DNA of 64,000 bases, taken from NCBI GenBank assembly GCA_028673005.1, contig CM054116.1, forward strand, positions 145,449,173 through 145,513,172, in the 5' to 3' direction. Numbering within the stretch: the first letter of the stretch is position 1; each line of letters begins with the position of its first letter. The position numbers and the translations under genes were made by a program. Positions 11,030-20,747 of the stretch are shown here, piece after piece. The DNA comes from Tanypteryx hageni (lineage: Eukaryota > Arthropoda > Insecta > Odonata > Petaluridae). The notes under the pieces are model-generated. The model did not search any database, was not told the origin of the DNA, and saw only the letters and a program-made list of their open reading frames with translations.

Positions 11030-11087
11030 AGTGCCGTAATAACGAGAGTGCCGGATCAACGGGTGCCGGATTATCGAGAGTTTACTG
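11030..11087 (-). repeat. pogo/Tigger-like terminal inverted repeat
   Basis: The minus strand reads CAGTAAACTCTCGATAATCC followed by GGCACCCGTTGATCCGGCAC, the standard look of pogo/Tigger termini (CAGT..., ATAATCCGGCAC), and is flanked by TA at 11,088-11,089. No transposase was found nearby, so this is a solo end or a MITE remnant. Confidence 0.6.
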
Positions 11088-11089
11088 TA

Positions 11090-12580
11090 TTTTTTGTAAC
11101 AACAGCCTCTACAATGGAATGGATTTTAAGCAAATTGTCTAGAGCCCTTTTTGAGTAAATCAAAATTTTCTAAAAATCGCCAAGAATAAACTACACTTTA
11201 TTTGTGTTCAATTGCATTTTTATCAATAAAAGATCTGCAAAAGATGATAGATTGCATAAATACGAGATATCATCCGATTTTACGTACGCGGTTGGGATCT
11301 AGAACTGCGAACAGATAGACGGTATGGCGAAAACCACTTTTATGGACTCGGGAACATCTAAAACGTGTATTTCCATCAAAATCTCGATGTCGAAATTTTT
11401 CACGATTACATTACATACTTTCTTATATACGTAATATGTTACTCTATATACTACGTATATGAGAATGTAAAAATGAATGAACGAAGTATTCCATTTTTTA
11501 TTGTTAATAATTAATTTTTATTTGTGTGACAAGTGCAGTAAAAATAGTTTTCATAATATTTTTATTGTTCTTTTTTAATTTTTGGTGTGCTTCTCCAAAT
11601 ATTTTTACAGTCATTCTACCCCCCACCCTACAGAAAAATCTGTCAACCCCCAAGATGGGCTACTATAGTTACATCCCTGTCTTTGAAGACATTTTCTGCG
11701 AAACTGAGTGAGTTTTTAATGTTTTGAAGTTTTAACAATGAGGGGCTGTCAAATATCGGGAACTACCGAAAATTTTATGAAGTTGTATTGCATGGCTATT
11801 GTTATAGGCAAATATAAAGATTTTTCGTTAAATTTTTAATAGTTATTTATAAAAAAGCCATTTAAAACGGATGAATTAATGCCGTACCCGATCACATCCG
11901 ATTGGTAGCCGAAGATTGCCGAGTGTTTAGCGACGTCAGCCAGCCGATGCTAGCCGTGCTAGAAGCCATTGTGCCGATATAGAAGTAGAAGCTTGAAAGA
12001 CATAATTGTTGTTTCCCTCTATCCGCCGTCTTAGAAGAAATATTGGTAGAAGTACTGCACCATCCTGCATTTACTTCGCCTTGTGCTTTGCAAAATGGCA
12101 TCTGAAACGTTTTTGTAGCCAGATCTGATAATTTGCCCAACGTTGATTCGTAGATGCTTTTGCGGTACATCGGAAGTCGTAGGGAGCAATATTCAGATGT
12201 TGAAATGCGTGGAGCGAGGGCGGACAGGTTTGTATTACATTCAATTGATAAAACAGTTCGATGTAGCGCTTTTATTTTCAGTTATTGTAATAGTACTATT
12301 ATTTCGACGGAAACGCAGAAGACATGTAAAAGATTGACGTCTCAAACAGATTTCCCATATTAAATGAATAAAACAACTAACTAATATTACAGAACATTTA
12401 TTTATGTATTGTTTCCCATGCTGTCCTATAATAGTATCTAGTAAGTAAAATATGGTTAGATAGGTATGCAAAAGGTAATGGAAGAGGCCGAGACTTCGTG
12501 GAATTCCATAATAAAATAACATGAACAATGCTAGATAGTATTTTTCAATTATATTAAACTTTTGCTAATTTCCACATAAT
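11090..12580. other. AT-rich non-coding stretch
   Basis: I see no recognisable protein, RNA gene or repeat-family match to the rest of the window. Open frames here are 60-95 codons, have no family motifs and overlap each other on both strands. Confidence 0.5.
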
Positions 12581-12589
12581 ATATGAAGT

Positions 12590-12632
12590 AAAACACGACC
12601 GGTTTCGGTGAATAATCACCATCATCTGCCTT
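12590..12632 (-). ncRNA. Hammerhead-like motif of a Penelope-type terminus, degenerate
   Basis: The minus strand reads CAGATGA, a helix-II arm GGTGAATTATTCACC, then GAAACCGGTC. The GAAA core and a GUC cleavage triplet are canonical. The first core strand is CAGATGA rather than CTGANGA, so activity is doubtful. The CCGAAACCGGTCG signature is commonly seen at the ends of arthropod Penelope-like elements (family knowledge). It lies about 150 bp from the palindromic Penelope pair but in front of its target duplication, so it probably belongs to an older insertion. Confidence 0.55.
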
Positions 12633-12942
12633 TACAGAATCATCAGGTCAAATATTGACAAATATTATACAAAATTAATGTGAATAAACTTAGTTTCCGT
12701 GTGTCTTGTCTATAGGAAATGTGGTGAAGTTTGTTGTTTTAAGTGTCTACCTGCCTTAGTTATTACCTATACTTGTAAACCGTAAATTTACCCAGAGAGC
12801 ACTCACACGCCAATAAGAAATAAGGAAAATTAAAATTATACTTACAAGTTTGCAGGACGATGATGGCCTACAGGGACCTGTTGTCAAAAACTAGCCTAAA
12901 AAGAAGAAAAAGAAAACACACACGCACAAACACTCTGGAAAT

Positions 12943-12985
12943 CTCTAGATACGTATTTCGGGAGCTATGCTCCCATCTTCAGTAG
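12943..12985 (-). ncRNA. Hammerhead ribozyme motif, minus-strand arm
   Basis: Mirror image of the motif at 14,493-14,535: core strand CTGAAGA, helix II GGGAGC-ATA-GCTCCC, core GAAA, minimal helix III, predicted cleavage after ATC. It overlaps the last codons of the endonuclease reading frame. Confidence 0.8.
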
Positions 12986-13730
12986 CTGAAGTCGTATGAA
13001 TTGTTTGTGTTTGGTCTTGTGTATTTATGTGTTCCGGGTAAAAGTGAAAGGAGGGCAGAGGGGTGGGGGAATTCTTAACGGTTAGCGAGTAGAGGGGTGA
13101 GTAAGGGATAGGTCCGCGGTCGTTATTCATAACCGTCTCTTTGAATTTGTTTATGAAAATACTCTCGTAAGCGTCTAGTTTCCAGTCGGTTTGTGTTGAT
13201 TTTAAGAGAGACATGTTTTCGATTTTAATCGGGTGATTGTTTTCCTGTATGTGTATTGCGACGCTAGACCTGTTAAATCTATTGTGTTTGAAGTGTGCAA
13301 GGTGTTCTTTGAACCTGGTTTCTAGCTTCCGTTTAGTTTGCCCTATGTAGACTTTCTCGCAGTCTGTGCAAGCGATTTTGTATATGCCGGATCTTTGTAG
13401 AGTCGGGATCGTGTCTTTTGGATTGTGTAGTAAGTTGGAGAGTTTGTTTTCATTCACAGGTACTGCTTTAAGGTTCTGTTTTGAGAAGATGTTTGATAAG
13501 CCGTTTGTGATGCCAGGGACGAAGGGGATTTTTACGTATTTTGGTTTTTTGGGGGGCGTGCTTGTGAGAGTAATCTGTTTTTTCAAAGAAAGATTGCGCT
13601 TGTGTTTGTGTAAAATATTCTCTATCATCTGAGGGTCGTAACCATTGATTTTAGCGCATTTTTTGATATATTTTAATTCTGTGAGGAAATCAACTTCAGA
13701 AAGAGGAACCTGTAAGAGTCTATGTACCAT
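12945..13730 (-). pseudogene. Penelope-like protein C-terminus, minus-strand arm
   Basis: A 261-codon open frame starting MVHRLLQVPLSEVDFL. Residues 1-45 match the RT thumb of Penelope-like elements (NGYDPQMIENIL). A basic linker follows, then a GIY-YIG endonuclease at about residues 118-205, with SGIYKIACTDCEKVYIGQT, the arginine in KRKLETRFKEH and the glutamate in LDAYESIFINKF as the expected catalytic positions. The frame ends TTSATEDGSIAPEIRI, where the coding sequence runs through the hammerhead core. The fingers and palm of the RT are absent, so this copy cannot reverse-transcribe. Its protein is identical to that of the plus-strand arm. Confidence 0.88.
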
Positions 13731-13746
13731 TGAGTGGAATGGTGCT

Positions 13747-14533
13747 AATGGTACATAGACTCTTACAGGTTCCTCTTTCTGAAGTTGATTTCCTCACAGA
13801 ATTAAAATATATCAAAAAATGCGCTAAAATCAATGGTTACGACCCTCAGATGATAGAGAATATTTTACACAAACACAAGCGCAATCTTTCTTTGAAAAAA
13901 CAGATTACTCTCACAAGCACGCCCCCCAAAAAACCAAAATACGTAAAAATCCCCTTCGTCCCTGGCATCACAAACGGCTTATCAAACATCTTCTCAAAAC
14001 AGAACCTTAAAGCAGTACCTGTGAATGAAAACAAACTCTCCAACTTACTACACAATCCAAAAGACACGATCCCGACTCTACAAAGATCCGGCATATACAA
14101 AATCGCTTGCACAGACTGCGAGAAAGTCTACATAGGGCAAACTAAACGGAAGCTAGAAACCAGGTTCAAAGAACACCTTGCACACTTCAAACACAATAGA
14201 TTTAACAGGTCTAGCGTCGCAATACACATACAGGAAAACAATCACCCGATTAAAATCGAAAACATGTCTCTCTTAAAATCAACACAAACCGACTGGAAAC
14301 TAGACGCTTACGAGAGTATTTTCATAAACAAATTCAAAGAGACGGTTATGAATAACGACCGCGGACCTATCCCTTACTCACCCCTCTACTCGCTAACCGT
14401 TAAGAATTCCCCCACCCCTCTGCCCTCCTTTCACTTTTACCCGGAACACATAAATACACAAGACCAAACACAAACAATTCATACGACTTCAGCTACTGAA
14501 GATGGGAGCATAGCTCCCGAAATACGTATCTAG
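13747..14533 (+). pseudogene. Penelope-like protein C-terminus, plus-strand arm
   Basis: Same 261-residue product as the other arm. The open frame extends six codons upstream (MSGMVL, from 13,730) into the spacer and the edge of the minus-strand arm, so the first methionine of the element itself is the MVHRLL one. It contains the RT thumb, linker and GIY-YIG endonuclease with Y-I-G at VYIGQTKRK, and ends at the hammerhead. The RT catalytic palm is missing. If the whole insertion were transcribed, the two arms would fold into a 956-bp double-stranded RNA (inference). Confidence 0.88.
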
Positions 14534-14535
14534 AG
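14493..14535 (+). ncRNA. Hammerhead ribozyme motif, plus-strand arm
   Basis: CTGAAGA at 14,496-14,502, helix II GGGAGC (14,504-14,509) with GCTCCC (14,513-14,518) around an ATA loop, and GAAA at 14,519-14,522. Helix III is minimal (A-T and T-A closing ACGT), with predicted cleavage after C14,530 (ATC). Helix I is CTA with TAG. All core positions of a hammerhead are present. Such minimal type I hammerheads are documented in Penelope-like elements and are thought to need pairing of two copies for good activity (family knowledge). Confidence 0.82.
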
Positions 14536-14984
14536 ATTTCCAGAGTGTTTGTGCGTGTGTGTTTTCTTTTTCTTCTTTTTAGGCTAGTTTTTGACAACAG
14601 GTCCCTGTAGGCCATCATCGTCCTGCAAACTTGTAAGTATAATTTTAATTTTCCTTATTTCTTATTGGCGTGTGAGTGCTCTCTGGGTAAATTTACGGTT
14701 TAGGAGTTTTAAATTTTAATTCCAATCTGTACACCGTAGTCTCCATTTCCTTTTTTAACCTATACTTGTGATAAGAAAAACTAGAGGTGTTTGTCATAAC
14801 TGCATGTCTCTTTTGTATATGTCGCGAATTTCATTGTTGCTTTTGTGGATTTTTTCTCCCTTTGAGGTCAATGAGGAAAGACAATGTAGTAATGCTGTTG
14901 GATTAATTAAACTGAAGTGAGAAGGAAAAATTTGTACTGTTAAAGGCAATATTTGCACTGAACACAGAATAAGATAAAGAGGTT

Positions 14985-15138
14985 ATGAAGTGAGCGTAGT
15001 TGTAGATGAAGAAGATTTAGTCACGTCTGTGGAGTGTCATGACTGCCCTTGTTTAGCAAAACATGGTCCTTCAAAATGCCATGCTGTCGTGGATATTATT
15101 GGAACAAATTTATTAAAACATTTAAATTACAGAACTTA
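14985..15138 (+). pseudogene. SWIM-type zinc finger fragment
   Basis: The plus strand encodes YEVSVVVDEEDLVTSVEC, then HDCPCLAKHGPSKCHAVVDII and a stop. The C-x-C...C-x-H spacing (CPC, KCH) with the preceding beta strand and the following hydrophobic helix fits a SWIM domain, which is common in TE-derived arthropod proteins. There is no start codon in frame nearby and nothing recognisable upstream, so it is a remnant whose parent is unknown. Confidence 0.45.
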
Positions 15139-15570
15139 ATATGTAACGTATGTAAAAGTATTTGCTTGAAAACTTGGTACTTAAATATATGCACTGCAAC
15201 AGTAATTATTTGCTTAATAAACCCATAGCCCAACGACTTTCGTAAGTTTGATCTTACGTATTTAGAATATGTATATTACATTATGGAGGTTTTGTTAAAA
15301 TATATATGCTAATCTGTGAAACATAAAAATATAATTCACTCTTTCAACATCGTTCTCCAGAAATATATGCATCATGTCAATGTAATGCCGACATAAGTCA
15401 TAAACTAAAATACGAAGCAATAAAATTACGTACATACATATAACTAGTACTTAGATTAAAATGATATTCGCAGACAAATGCAGTTGTACGTTCCGATATA
15501 TCAGATGCGTATCTCCTCATGGCTTTGAATTTGAATGCCCAGCCGATTCGCCTCTGTCCTACGCACTGTG
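15139..15570. other. AT-rich non-coding stretch
   Basis: I see no recognisable feature apart from low-complexity AT. Confidence 0.5.
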
Positions 15571-15850
15571 GGTATCTCAGAGGCAGTGCAATGAATAGCC
15601 GGGGAAGGGAGGAGGAAACCCGGTGCCGGCATTTGCTTGCTCTTACGAAGAACGCCAGGGGGGCCAACGGCTTAACGTCCCTTCCGAAGGACGGAACAGC
15701 TGAATTTGCACGGTCTCCTCAAACCACACAAACAGGGGGCCCGGCGACCTTGGAAAAATCCTGCTTGCGCAGGATTCGTACCCGCTACCTTTACAAGCAG
15801 CAGGCGAGTAGCAGCCAGCGTCCTAACCACTACACCACCGGCACCCCCCA
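15571..15850 (-). repeat. tRNA-derived SINE, copy 2
   Basis: Inverted copy of the element at 7,256-7,535. On the minus strand it reads GGTGCCGGTGGTGTAGTGG (A-box region), then GGTACGAATCC (B box), then the same body, ending ATTCATTGCACTGCCTCTGA. The A box is closer to the canonical TGGTGTAGTGG than in copy 1. The open frame across it on the plus strand is a chance frame. Confidence 0.88.
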
Positions 15851-15852
15851 TC

Positions 15853-16660
15853 ATGGCTTTCAACCACAATATTCTCCGCTTCTTATTTCTTCCCAAGGAG
15901 CTCGGTAGCGTGAAGAACAATTTCCTCGTGGTTTTAAACGTATTTAAGAAGTGAGGTACCAGACAATATTTATAGCCCTTCTTAACTTACATATTCTCCA
16001 TTTTAGTTACGATATAAGGAATAACAACAGGACGAAGTATCAAAACTGCGTGCTTCCAGTACGGTCGTAGCGTCGTAAGGAATGCGATGAAGTCACGTAC
16101 CCCTTACTACTCTCTCTCCAACCAGGATGCCTTTTTTGCGGGATATTTAAAAGAGTTATTTTAAACATTTTTTTGCATAATGAAGACGATTTAACAAAAA
16201 AATATTCACAGGGAGTAATTAAGTCAATTACAAAGAATTTTTGAAAAACATAAATAAATATTTTGACAGTCCCCATTCTTTAGATACAATTAATAATACG
16301 ACGATAAGGAAAACAACTATTCAATTAATTGATATTGTGTTAATGTAGCCAGATATAGAGATAAAACTTTATGACTTTTTATAGGGTTTTGAGTGCATTT
16401 CCTGCGAAAGTTTTTAAACCTTGACTAAAACAGAAAATTTAAATCTATATAAATTTATTTTAATGAAATGCACGTTTTTCATGCATTAAAAAGTAAACAG
16501 GTAATTATAAAATTCGCATAATTGAATGTTGCATGAAGAAAAAATAATTTTGAGTATGTAAAAGTCGTGTAGCCATGTAGTGTTTAACAAATACATCTTC
16601 ATTAATATTTCTTTGTCACACATCTTTTATTCACCTAGAACTATTTCTACATTTTATATA
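15853..16660. other. AT-rich non-coding stretch
   Basis: No recognisable coding, RNA or family repeat; bounded by the SINE and the Penelope element. Confidence 0.5.
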
Positions 16661-16661
16661 T

Positions 16662-16827
16662 ATAAGCTTGCGTGTGTTGTTGTGTTCGTATGTTTTACAT
16701 GTCTCTTCGACGCCCCCAGCAGCCTGCCAGCTTGGTCCTCAACTTGGTAAGTGTCCGCTGGGCTTCCCTCAACACCTTGTTGCCACCCTCATCACTACCT
16801 TTTCTTTTCCTTTAGTTAATATATATA
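16662..16827 (+). repeat. Penelope-like element, left pseudo-LTR
   Basis: AAGCTTGCGTGTGT...GACGCCCCCAGCAGCC...CTTTTCTTTTCCTTTAG is repeated with few differences at 19,954-20,119. It begins abruptly after a short (TA)n run at the point corresponding to the end of the hammerhead-like core of the right copy, so the 5' end of this insertion looks like a ribozyme-processed end (inference). Confidence 0.82.
16747..16815 (+). other. Candidate 5' UTR intron in the Penelope pseudo-LTR
   Basis: GTAAGT at 16,747 matches a consensus splice donor, and the pyrimidine-rich CTTTTCTTTTCCTTTAG ends with an acceptor AG at 16,814-16,815, giving 69 bp. An intron of similar size inside the pseudo-LTR is known for Drosophila Penelope. 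The right copy has GTGAGT at the same place. Confidence 0.5.
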
Positions 16828-16906
16828 CCGTCCTTTTTTTCTCCTTTTTGTCTATATCTTTACGTTTCTTTCCTGTCGTCTTTTCCTCTTATCTTTCTCT
16901 TCCACC

Positions 16907-19753
16907 ATGGAACTGACCCGTCTCCGTTATCATCTCCGTAGACACATTACCCTCAACTGCCAGATTGAATTCCTCAACTCCTGCCTTGCACTTGGACTCA
17001 CCCCCAAATGCCTCACCATCAGAATTCCTCTTTCAGGCCTTCCTCCCCCTATCCGCGCTTCCCTAGCCCTCACGTATCACCTCGCCTCTATCCACATTAT
17101 CCGTTCCACCATACACCATTATACCACCCTCTCAAACACCCACTTCGCTAATTGTAAATCTCTCGTTCTTTACCTTCGTCATTCTTCGCAATCCATATCC
17201 GACCTTCGTGCCGCTTTCCTTCAAGCGGCTAATGATATCACCGCACATCGCAACAGACTTCTCCGTAAACTCTCTCTGCTTTGCGTCCGGCACCTCAAAC
17301 TTGGTCTTCCCCTTCCGTTCATAACAGCTGGCGAGGTCAACAAACCACCTCCTTCCCCGCCACTCATCGGTCAAACTCCCTGTCTTGCGGACCTCCTGGG
17401 ATTCCCAACGCAACCATCACTTCATATCCTGAAAAACACCCACTCTTTCCTAACCCGCAAACCTTTGAAGCGCTCATATTTTTCGCACACTCCTGCCACC
17501 ACCTCTTCATCTTGCCAACCAGATGATGTCTTGAACCTTTCCTCCCACGCACTTACCCCTGCCGAGAATGAACTCCTCTCACGCGGCCTTTCCTTTTGTC
17601 CCACCACCAAATTTGATCATTTTCGCCTCCTTGCCGACGTCCAGTTCTTTGCCCGCACACTACGTCTAAAGACTAACCCTCCCAAAGAAGACTCTCTCAC
17701 CTCTGCCAACCCAACACTCCCTCCCGGCCTCCCACCTACCTTTTCCATCTTCAAACCTCCTTCCCAATACATTCCACCCACCCTTCCTTCTCTACACCCG
17801 GTCGAACAATACCTCAATTATATCCTTTCCAGAATCTCCTAACCTAACTTTTCCGATCTTATCGACCATACAGATAATCTTACCAGACGTGAAAGGCATG
17901 CCATTTCCACACTCAAACATCTTGACCATATCATCATCCTCCCTGCCGACAAGGGCACCACCACGGTTGTGATGGATCGCGCCAAATATAACGAGGAAGC
18001 CGAGCGCCAACTTTCTGACGAAACCTCTTACCATCACCTTACTTCCAACCCCACAGACCACCACTCCTACCAAATTTCGTCCTATCTTCATTCCTCAGGC
18101 AAACAGGAAGGCCTTTCCGATTCCGCCATTGCTCTAATGATCCCCAACAAACCCCGCACACCCACATTCTACCTTCTCCCTAAAATCCATAAACCCAACA
18201 TCCCCGGCCGCCCCATTGTTGCCAGCTTTAATTCCCCTACAGAACGCATCTCCGCCTTCGTTGACTCCCACCTACAACCTCTCATTCGTCAATTCCCTTC
18301 CTTCATCCAAGACACTAACCACTTTCTCAAACGTCTCAAACACCTCCCCTTTCCTCTCCCACCCAATACCATTTTGGCCACTATCGATGTCTGTTCCCTC
18401 TACACAAACATCCCCCACGATGATGGACTCTCTGCCCTTAGTAAACTCCTGGACTCAAGACCACCCGACGCTACACCTTCCTCCCATTTCTTATTAGACT
18501 TGGCAGCAATGGTGCTCAAATTGAACAACTTCTCTTTCGATGGTCGTCACTACCTTCAAATTAGAGGCACTGCGATGGGCAACCGAATGGCGCCTTCATA
18601 CGCCAATTGCTACCTTGGAGAATGGGAAAGACTCTTCCTCAACGTTCCACTCAGACCACTTTTGTGGCTGAGATACATCGACGATGTCTTCCTCATTTGG
18701 ACGCATGGACCTGACTCTCTCCTTTCCTTTCTCTCGCGCCTCTCCTCCCTTCCTTCACTGTCTTTCACCCACCAATCCTCTACCTCCCACATCACATTCC
18801 TGGATGTCGATCTTTACCTTCAAGACAGCCAAATCCGCACCTGTGTTCACATCAAACCCACCAACAGCCTCCAATACCTCGACTTTGATAGCTGCCATCC
18901 CCTTCATACCAAAACCTCTATCCCCTATGCCCTTGCTCGTCGAGGATGGAGGCTTTGTTCCGATAGAGCATCCCTTCTAGAGTATTACTCTGTCCTCGAG
19001 GATGCTCTTCTCAAAAGTGGTTACCCTCCAGTCTTGGTCCGCGAACAGATCCATAGGGCGATGACGCCTACCCACATTGGATCTCATCCTCACACACCCA
19101 CTATCCCTGCATCTACCCCTCCACTCACTCTTACGACACTTTTCCATCCTGGTATCCACGAAGCTCTCAAAACAATCCTTCATGCTGCCCACCCAATTCT
19201 TACCTCTTCCTCCCATCAGTCCCTCTTTATCAACCTTTTTGCCAATCCTCCGCTCCTCTCCTTCCGCCGGCCCCCAAATTTGGGAAATATCTTGTGGGGG
19301 AAGGAACTTCCCACTTCTACCACGCTTCTTGCAATAGGTTCCCACCCCTGCGGAAAACCTCGCTGCCTCACTTGCCCTATCCACCTACCATCATCTTCTT
19401 TCTCGAGTCCCTCCACCAACATCACCTACCCCATCACCTCCAGAAGCAACTGCACCACCCGTAACGTCATTTACCTCCTTACCTGCACCCTTTGTCCCGC
19501 GTTTTACGTAGGCCTCACCAGCAATCCGTTAAACATCCGAATGAACGGTCACCGGAATAGCGTTTCTCTCAGACGCCCCCTCCCAGTTGCATTACATGCT
19601 AATACCCACAATGTCCCCTTCAATAGTTGCTACAATGTTAGGATTATTCGCGCTTTACCCTATGACACTCCTGCCCCCCTTCTCCGACACTGGGAACTAG
19701 CACATATCCATCTTCTCGACTCTTTCTCTCCGCCTGGCCTCAACCTCCGCTAA
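16907..19753 (+). pseudogene. Penelope-like reverse transcriptase plus GIY-YIG protein, one internal stop
   Basis: A single reading frame of 948 codons broken only by one TAA (17,840-17,842). The start ATG follows a TTCCACC context. N-terminal residues 1-310 are basic and typical of the group. ILPADKGTTTVVMD lies at about 340, FYLLPKIHKPNIPGRP at about 420, TIDVCSLYTNIPHDDG at about 500, RGTAMGNRMAPSYAN at about 550, and the catalytic YIDDV near 590. The thumb follows, then the cysteine motif CGKPRCLTC at about 815 and the GIY-YIG endonuclease from about 850 (VIYLLTCTLCPAFYVGLT). All catalytic motifs are intact. The element is flanked by pseudo-LTRs. GC content is visibly higher than the surroundings, with C-rich third positions, so base composition differs sharply from the CR1 and RTE coding regions. 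Confidence 0.92.
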
Positions 19754-19929
19754 CCCTATTAGCCCCCGTTACAATGTCTCCTTGTTACATTGTAGTTATT
19801 CGCACTTTCCCTTACCACACTCCCTCTTTATTGGCTATCCACCCCTCCTACTCCCCACCTCCTCCAATCATCAGCCTTCTCAAATCACCCTGTCATTCCC
19901 CGCCCAGTGTGTCACTTTACGTTACTCTT

Positions 19930-19968
19930 TCGCTGAAGAAGGGCATAGGCCCGATAAGCTTGCGTGTG
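19930..19968 (+). ncRNA. Hammerhead-like motif at the right pseudo-LTR
   Basis: CTGAAGA (19,933-19,939), helix II GGGC-ATAG-GCCC (19,941-19,952), then GATA where GAAA is expected. One core base therefore departs from consensus, and helix III is not clear. Position and order match the canonical motif in the palindromic pair. Confidence 0.55.
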
Positions 19969-20107
19969 TTTTTGTGTTCGTGTGTTTTACGTGTCTCTTC
20001 GACGCCCCCAGCAGCCTGCTAGCTTGGTCCTCAACTTGGTGAGTGTCCGCTGGGCTTCCCTCAACACCTTGTTGCCACCCTCATCACTACCTTTTCTTTT
20101 CCTTTAG

Positions 20108-20119
<12 letters not shown>
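19954..20119 (+). repeat. Penelope-like element, right pseudo-LTR
   Basis: Direct repeat of 16,662-16,827, followed by a (TA)n tract (20,108-20,166) that probably grew from the TTAATATATA end of the element. Confidence 0.82.
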
Positions 20120-20166
<47 letters not shown>

Positions 20167-20168
<2 letters not shown>

Positions 20169-20255
20169 TTGGCTCTAGGAGCGGGTCGCTATATATATAG
20201 GCTGGTTTTTCCATGAGAATTAAATTAAGGTTGCGACCCGCTCCTAGAGCCAATG
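20167..20255. mobile_element. 89-bp palindromic MITE-like element, copy 1
   Basis: Perfect 23-bp terminal inverted repeats (CATTGGCTCTAGGAGCGGGT... at 20,167-20,189; reverse complement at 20,233-20,255) around a 43-bp AT-rich core. No coding capacity; parent family not recognised. Confidence 0.75.
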
Positions 20256-20285
20256 TTGCCACCGAACTGCATATTTACTTTATCT

Positions 20286-20747
20286 CAGTGGTCTCAAACT
20301 CGCGGCCTCTGTGGTAAACTTCTGCAGCTCGCCAAAACTCAAGGCATTTCTTATAAAATATTTCACGTAAATCTAAGATACTTATGAAGCATGTTAAATC
20401 AGCATTTTAAAATATATGTAATTTATTTCTCATTCCGAATTATAAAAATTCTGCCCAGGTGGGTTACTAAGTATGTTCTTCTCGTTGCAAGCGTGTTTCT
20501 TGCATGTCCGATGAACCTAACCCTCGACACCGAATCTATTACTATTTCTATAATGAACGGGTTTAAGGCCGCATCATAGGGTCGGGGAGATTTCTTTCTT
20601 GTGGAAGTTGAGAATGAATGTCCAAAGAATATGAAACGGTGTGAGGACTAGGAAAGTATGCGGCCCGCGGTCTTGGTACGGTGCCTGAATGCGGCCTGCA
20701 GGTTTGGTGGAGGGTCTTCTTGCACCGACGTGAGTTTGAGACTACTG
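20286..20747. mobile_element. hAT-like MITE, copy 1
   Basis: Termini CAGTGGTCTCAAACTCGCGG and, read inward from the right, CAGTAGTCTCAAACTCACGT. These are hAT-type terminal repeats. The flanking 8 bp are CTTTATCT and GTCTATCT (6 of 8 identical), consistent with a decayed target duplication. Length 462 bp, no transposase. Confidence 0.75.

Larger units (their letters stand above)
12765..14769. mobile_element. Palindromic Penelope-like insertion (two head-to-head truncated copies)
   Basis: A 12-bp direct repeat ACCTATACTTGT occurs at 12,765-12,776 and 14,758-14,769. Between them lie two arms, 12,776-13,731 and 13,747-14,702, exact reverse complements as far as I can read (956 bp), around a 15-bp spacer. 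Each arm encodes the RT thumb and GIY-YIG endonuclease of a 5'-truncated Penelope-like element, its 3' hammerhead motif and about 170 bp of 3' sequence. The plus-strand copy alone carries a further 55 bp at its 3' end (14,703-14,757). One shared duplication implies a single insertion event. Inverted, 5'-truncated pairs are a known product of Penelope integration. A fold-back assembly error would not be expected to create the spacer, the asymmetric tail and the target duplication. Confidence 0.88.

Noticed and set aside
13366..13632. 88-codon frames on both sides of the Penelope palindrome
   Set aside because: They are antisense shadows of the GIY-YIG coding sequence.
17132..19425. Several minus-strand frames of 60-135 codons across the Penelope RT
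   Set aside because: Antisense shadows of a C-rich coding region; no motifs.
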